15,835 nucleotides of DNA. Source: Flavobacteriales bacterium (GTDB lineage Bacteria; Bacteroidota; Bacteroidia; Flavobacteriales; Crocinitomicaceae). Position numbers and translations under genes: made by a program. The stretch spans positions 1 to 15,835 of the forward strand of contig CANCEQ010000056.1 in the NCBI GenBank assembly GCA_947375085.1. Reading direction: 5' to 3'. Of the stretch, positions 13,602 through 15,835 are shown one piece after another. The notes under the pieces are model-generated. The model saw only the letters and a program-made list of their open reading frames with translations. It searched no databases and was not told the origin of the DNA. Position 1 is the first letter of the stretch. Each line of letters begins with the position of its first letter.

Positions 13602-14789
13602 ATGAATTTAACTATCGAACCAACTTCTACTCCATTATCTGAATCTACTTTTTGGGAAATTATTCACAAATCTTTAAAGAATTCAACTAATCAAGAAGAA
13701 CAACTTGAAGTTATAACCAACGAATTAGAAAAGCTTTCAATTTCAGACATTATTGGTTTTAAACTTTGTTTTGATCTACTTTTAAATAAATCCTACACTT
13801 CAGAACTTTGGTGTGCCGCCTATCTAATGAATGAAGGATGTTCTGATGATACATTCGATTATTTTAGATCATGGTTAATAAGTAGAGGTGAAAAAACTTA
13901 TTATGAAGCAGTAAAAAATCCAGATAAATTAATTGATGAAGTATCTTCTGATATTGAAATTTATGAATTTGAAGATCTTGACTATGTTCCTAATACTGTT
14001 TTTGAAAACAAAACCGAGCTTGAGATTCATGATTATATCAATGATGATTTTTATAAACATAATAATCGACCTGAAATAGAATTTAATTGGGAAGAAGAAA
14101 ATGATGCTTCGCTTCAAAAGATATGTCCTAATTTATTCGAGTATTTCAATCAGCCCCCTCCTCAAATTCACGACTCTCTAACTCTTGATAATACAACATC
14201 GGCTTCAATTCGAGCCAAAATTAATATAAGTCAAAATCTTTTTCTCAACTACATTGAAATCAAAGGAATTCAAAAAATTATTTACAGTCAATTACTTAAA
14301 ATTCCATATAAATTACTTCATAAACTATTTAAAAACAACGAAATAGTAAACAATTGGATTTCTACTAAAGAACATCTCGATTATGGCTGTTTAAATTCAA
14401 GTATTATCATTAACAAAGAGAAGGGAATTATTGCCACTTTTACGAATTTAACTTCATATGGAGATATTCCGACACCCGTCATTAAAATACACACAGTCAG
14501 ACTTGACTTATTTAAAGCTGTCCCATTAAAAAATGGAGATAGAATTCCAACTGTGTCACTTTATTATAGAGATGAAGAAAATCCAAATGCAAGTGCATGG
14601 GCCGATTTCGAACCACTTTTCACTGGTACTTTCTCAAACAAAGCATATGATTTTGTTCACACACTTAATAAATTAAATGATTCAAATTGGGAATGTCTTG
14701 AATTAGGACTTGAACAAATAGAAGATAAAGAAGACGAGGGACTTTATTATATCACTCTTGATGATGATTTAGTAAATAATTCCAACTAA
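13602..14789 (+). CDS. DUF4240 domain protein with an unassigned C-terminal region
   Basis: 395 residues, no signal peptide or membrane segment. The N-terminal DUF4240 domain runs from about residue 14 to 175. Its hallmarks are STFWEIIHKSL, SELWCAAYLMNEGCSDDTFDYFRSWLISRG (about 67-96) and the NPDKL block. The domain has no established biochemical role. About residues 200-395 I do not recognise; they contain SSIIINKEKGIIATFTNLTSYGD and an acidic end (EQIEDKEDEGLYYITLDDD). Its last 38 bases overlap the convergent pseudouridine synthase gene, with no terminator between them. It starts 28 bases after the transporter gene, so co-transcription is possible. Confidence 0.72.
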   Translation: MNLTIEPTSTPLSESTFWEIIHKSLKNSTNQEEQLEVITNELEKLSISDIIGFKLCFDLLLNKSYTSELWCAAYLMNEGCSDDTFDYFRSWLISRGEKTYYEAVKNPDKLIDEVSSDIEIYEFEDLDYVPNTVFENKTELEIHDYINDDFYKHNNRPEIEFNWEEENDASLQKICPNLFEYFNQPPPQIHDSLTLDNTTSASIRAKINISQNLFLNYIEIKGIQKIIYSQLLKIPYKLLHKLFKNNEIVNNWISTKEHLDYGCLNSSIIINKEKGIIATFTNLTSYGDIPTPVIKIHTVRLDLFKAVPLKNGDRIPTVSLYYRDEENPNASAWADFEPLFTGTFSNKAYDFVHTLNKLNDSNWECLELGLEQIEDKEDEGLYYITLDDDLVNNSN

Positions 14790-15486
14790 TATCTTCAAAC
14801 TCTCTCCAAAACAAAGGCTTCTCTCCTACTATACTCACTTCTTTTTCTAAAAAAGGATGTTTGAAAATCAATTGAAAAGCATGTAAAAATAGATTTGGCA
14901 ATTCAAACTTCTCCTCAAACAGTTGATTATGGTGTCGATTTCCGTATTTATGATCTCCTATAATCGGGTGACTTATTTTATTTGCGTGAATCCTTAATTG
15001 ATGCATTCTACCCGTTTTTGGTTCAAATTCAACATAACTATAACGTGCTGTTGCATAAGGATCTACCGGTATAGCCAATTCCATCGAATTTAATCCTTTG
15101 TAATGAGTCAATGCTTCTTTGTAATTTCCTCTATCATTTTTTACTGGTGAATCAATTACTCCCTCACCTTCTATAAATCCTCGAACTAATGCAATGTATT
15201 TTTTTGCAATATCTTGAGATTCGAATAATTCTTGAAACGGTTTTACATATTCATTACCTTTTGCTAATAATAAAAGTCCAGACGTTTTACGATCTAAACG
15301 ATGTACCGGAATTGGTGTTTCATATCCTTGTAATTTCAACAATTGAACCAATGAATCTTCTTCTATATTTCTGGAGAAATAAGAATGATGCACCAACAAA
15401 TTATTAGGTTTATTCACAACGATACAATAATCGTCCTCATAGACAATTTCAATTTCTTTGCAATCGTTGTATAATAATGGATTCAT
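14752..15486 (-). CDS. truC: RluA-family pseudouridine synthase, TruC-like (tRNA U65)
   Basis: 244 residues, single catalytic domain without an S4 domain. The active-site motif is VHRLDRKTSGLLLLAKG, with catalytic Asp65. The N-terminal INKP-type block is VVNKPNNLLVHHSYFSRN (23-40), in which LVHxSxxxR is typical of TruC rather than RluA/C/D. KKYIALVRG, DSPVKNDRG and the GRMHQLRIHANKISHPIIGDHKYG block complete the family set. TruC makes pseudouridine at position 65 of some tRNAs in E. coli; target conservation in Bacteroidetes is inferred. It lies 133 bases downstream of gyrB, behind gyrB's terminator, so it needs its own promoter, which I could not identify. Confidence 0.85.
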   Translation of the reverse strand: MNPLLYNDCKEIEIVYEDDYCIVVNKPNNLLVHHSYFSRNIEEDSLVQLLKLQGYETPIPVHRLDRKTSGLLLLAKGNEYVKPFQELFESQDIAKKYIALVRGFIEGEGVIDSPVKNDRGNYKEALTHYKGLNSMELAIPVDPYATARYSYVEFEPKTGRMHQLRIHANKISHPIIGDHKYGNRHHNQLFEEKFELPNLFLHAFQLIFKHPFLEKEVSIVGEKPLFWREFEDISWNYLLNHHQE

Positions 15487-15497
15487 TGTATAATTTT

Positions 15498-15507
15498 TAA
15501 CCGGTTA
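15498..15507. other. 10-bp palindrome upstream of truC
   Basis: TAACCGGTTA is perfectly self-complementary and relatively GC-rich for this genome. It lies 12-21 bases upstream of the truC start codon. It may be a regulator site or chance; nothing else supports it. Confidence 0.2.
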
Positions 15508-15567
15508 TAATTTGGGATTCATTTTGGATATTTGGTGTTTCAACGAAAACCCCACGAATAAAAATAA

Positions 15568-15598
15568 AAAAAACGCCCATTTTTCAATGGACGTTTTT
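15568..15598 (-). terminator. Rho-independent terminator of gyrB
   Basis: On the minus strand an A-rich lead-in and the arm ACGTCCATT pair with AATGGGCGT around a four-base loop, with one A-C mismatch. The stem is followed by T8-A-T5. It begins about 22 bases after the gyrB stop (15620), in the correct orientation and position. Confidence 0.8.
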
Positions 15599-15619
15599 AA
15601 AATTTATTTCAAACAAATA

Positions 15620-15835
15620 TTATAAATCAATATTTGCATATTTTGCATTTTTCTCAATAAACTCACGTCTTGGTGGAACATCGTCCCCCATTAACATTGA
15701 GAATATTTGATCACATTCAGCCGCATTTTCAATAGTAACTTGACGAAGTGTTCTGAATTCAGGATTCATTGTAGTATCCCAAAGTTGTTCAGCATTCATC
15801 TCCCCAAGACCTTTGTAACGTTGAACGTTCACTGA
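15620..15835 (-). CDS. gyrB: DNA gyrase subunit B, C-terminal end
   Basis: The last 72 codons are present; the gene enters from the right edge and stops at 15620. The sequence [23 protein letters not shown] is the C-terminal Toprim-tail motif of type II topoisomerase B subunits. [27 protein letters not shown] is the usual GyrB ending, closer to GyrB than to ParE. GyrB provides the ATPase of DNA gyrase, which introduces negative supercoils. The codon at 15830-15832 is a GTG inside the gene, not its start; the frame continues beyond the window. Confidence 0.92.
   Translation of the reverse strand, partial: SVNVQRYKGLGEMNAEQLWDTTMNPEFRTLRQVTIENAAECDQIFSMLMGDDVPPRREFIEKNAKYANIDL

Noticed and set aside
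15620..15832. Treating the last frame as a complete 70-residue protein from a GTG at 15832
   Set aside because: The frame stays open to the window edge and encodes the known GyrB C-terminus, so it is a partial gene.

Overview
The window looks like chromosome of a flavobacterium-type Bacteroidetes. It is very AT-rich. Several genes have a TAnnTTTG-type -7 box, which is the Bacteroidetes sigma factor signature. Starts are preceded by A-rich sequence rather than clear Shine-Dalgarno motifs, and exported proteins have the short signal peptides and lipoboxes usual in this phylum. I see no mobile element, integrase, CRISPR array, tRNA or rRNA. Most of the window reads as stable core genome.

Layout. 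Positions 1-64 (minus) are the first 21 codons of purT. Divergent from it, 184-3084 (plus) is a tightly overlapped four-gene operon: pirin, a polysaccharide-lyase-like lipoprotein, a small outer-membrane beta-barrel candidate and a DUF1905/YdeI-type protein. It ends at a 16-bp terminator hairpin. From the other side the same hairpin closes a candidate small RNA (about 3174-3082, minus) that has its own -33/-7 promoter. Positions 7819-3263 (minus) are a five-gene metal-uptake operon: DtxR/MntR-family regulator, TroA-type binding lipoprotein, ABC ATPase, an ABC permease carrying a C-terminal DtxR-like domain, and a second permease. A 20-bp inverted repeat overlaps the -33 region of this operon's promoter and is the likely operator. 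Next to it is an odd imperfect hairpin built of degenerate 6-base units.

Positions 8007-8426 are ndk with a strong terminator. mnmD (9150-8485, minus) is divergent from dnaB (9291-10868). Downstream on the plus strand are an exported protein with a class-I-amidotransferase-like elbow (often labelled 'asparagine synthetase B'), a class I SAM methyltransferase, a queuosine-precursor transporter of the YhhQ/VUT family, and a DUF4240 protein. The last overlaps tail to tail by 38 bp with a TruC-like pseudouridine synthase (15486-14752, minus). The window ends inside gyrB (minus), whose terminator is visible.

How parts fit together. The metal operon is a self-contained import and sensing unit in which the regulator is probably autoregulated and a second sensor-like domain is fused to the membrane channel, as in chlamydial YtgCR. 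MnmD, the queuosine-precursor transporter and TruC all touch tRNA modification but do not form one operon. The observations most worth following are the permease-DtxR fusion with its operator, the candidate sRNA, and the hexamer-periodic hairpin.
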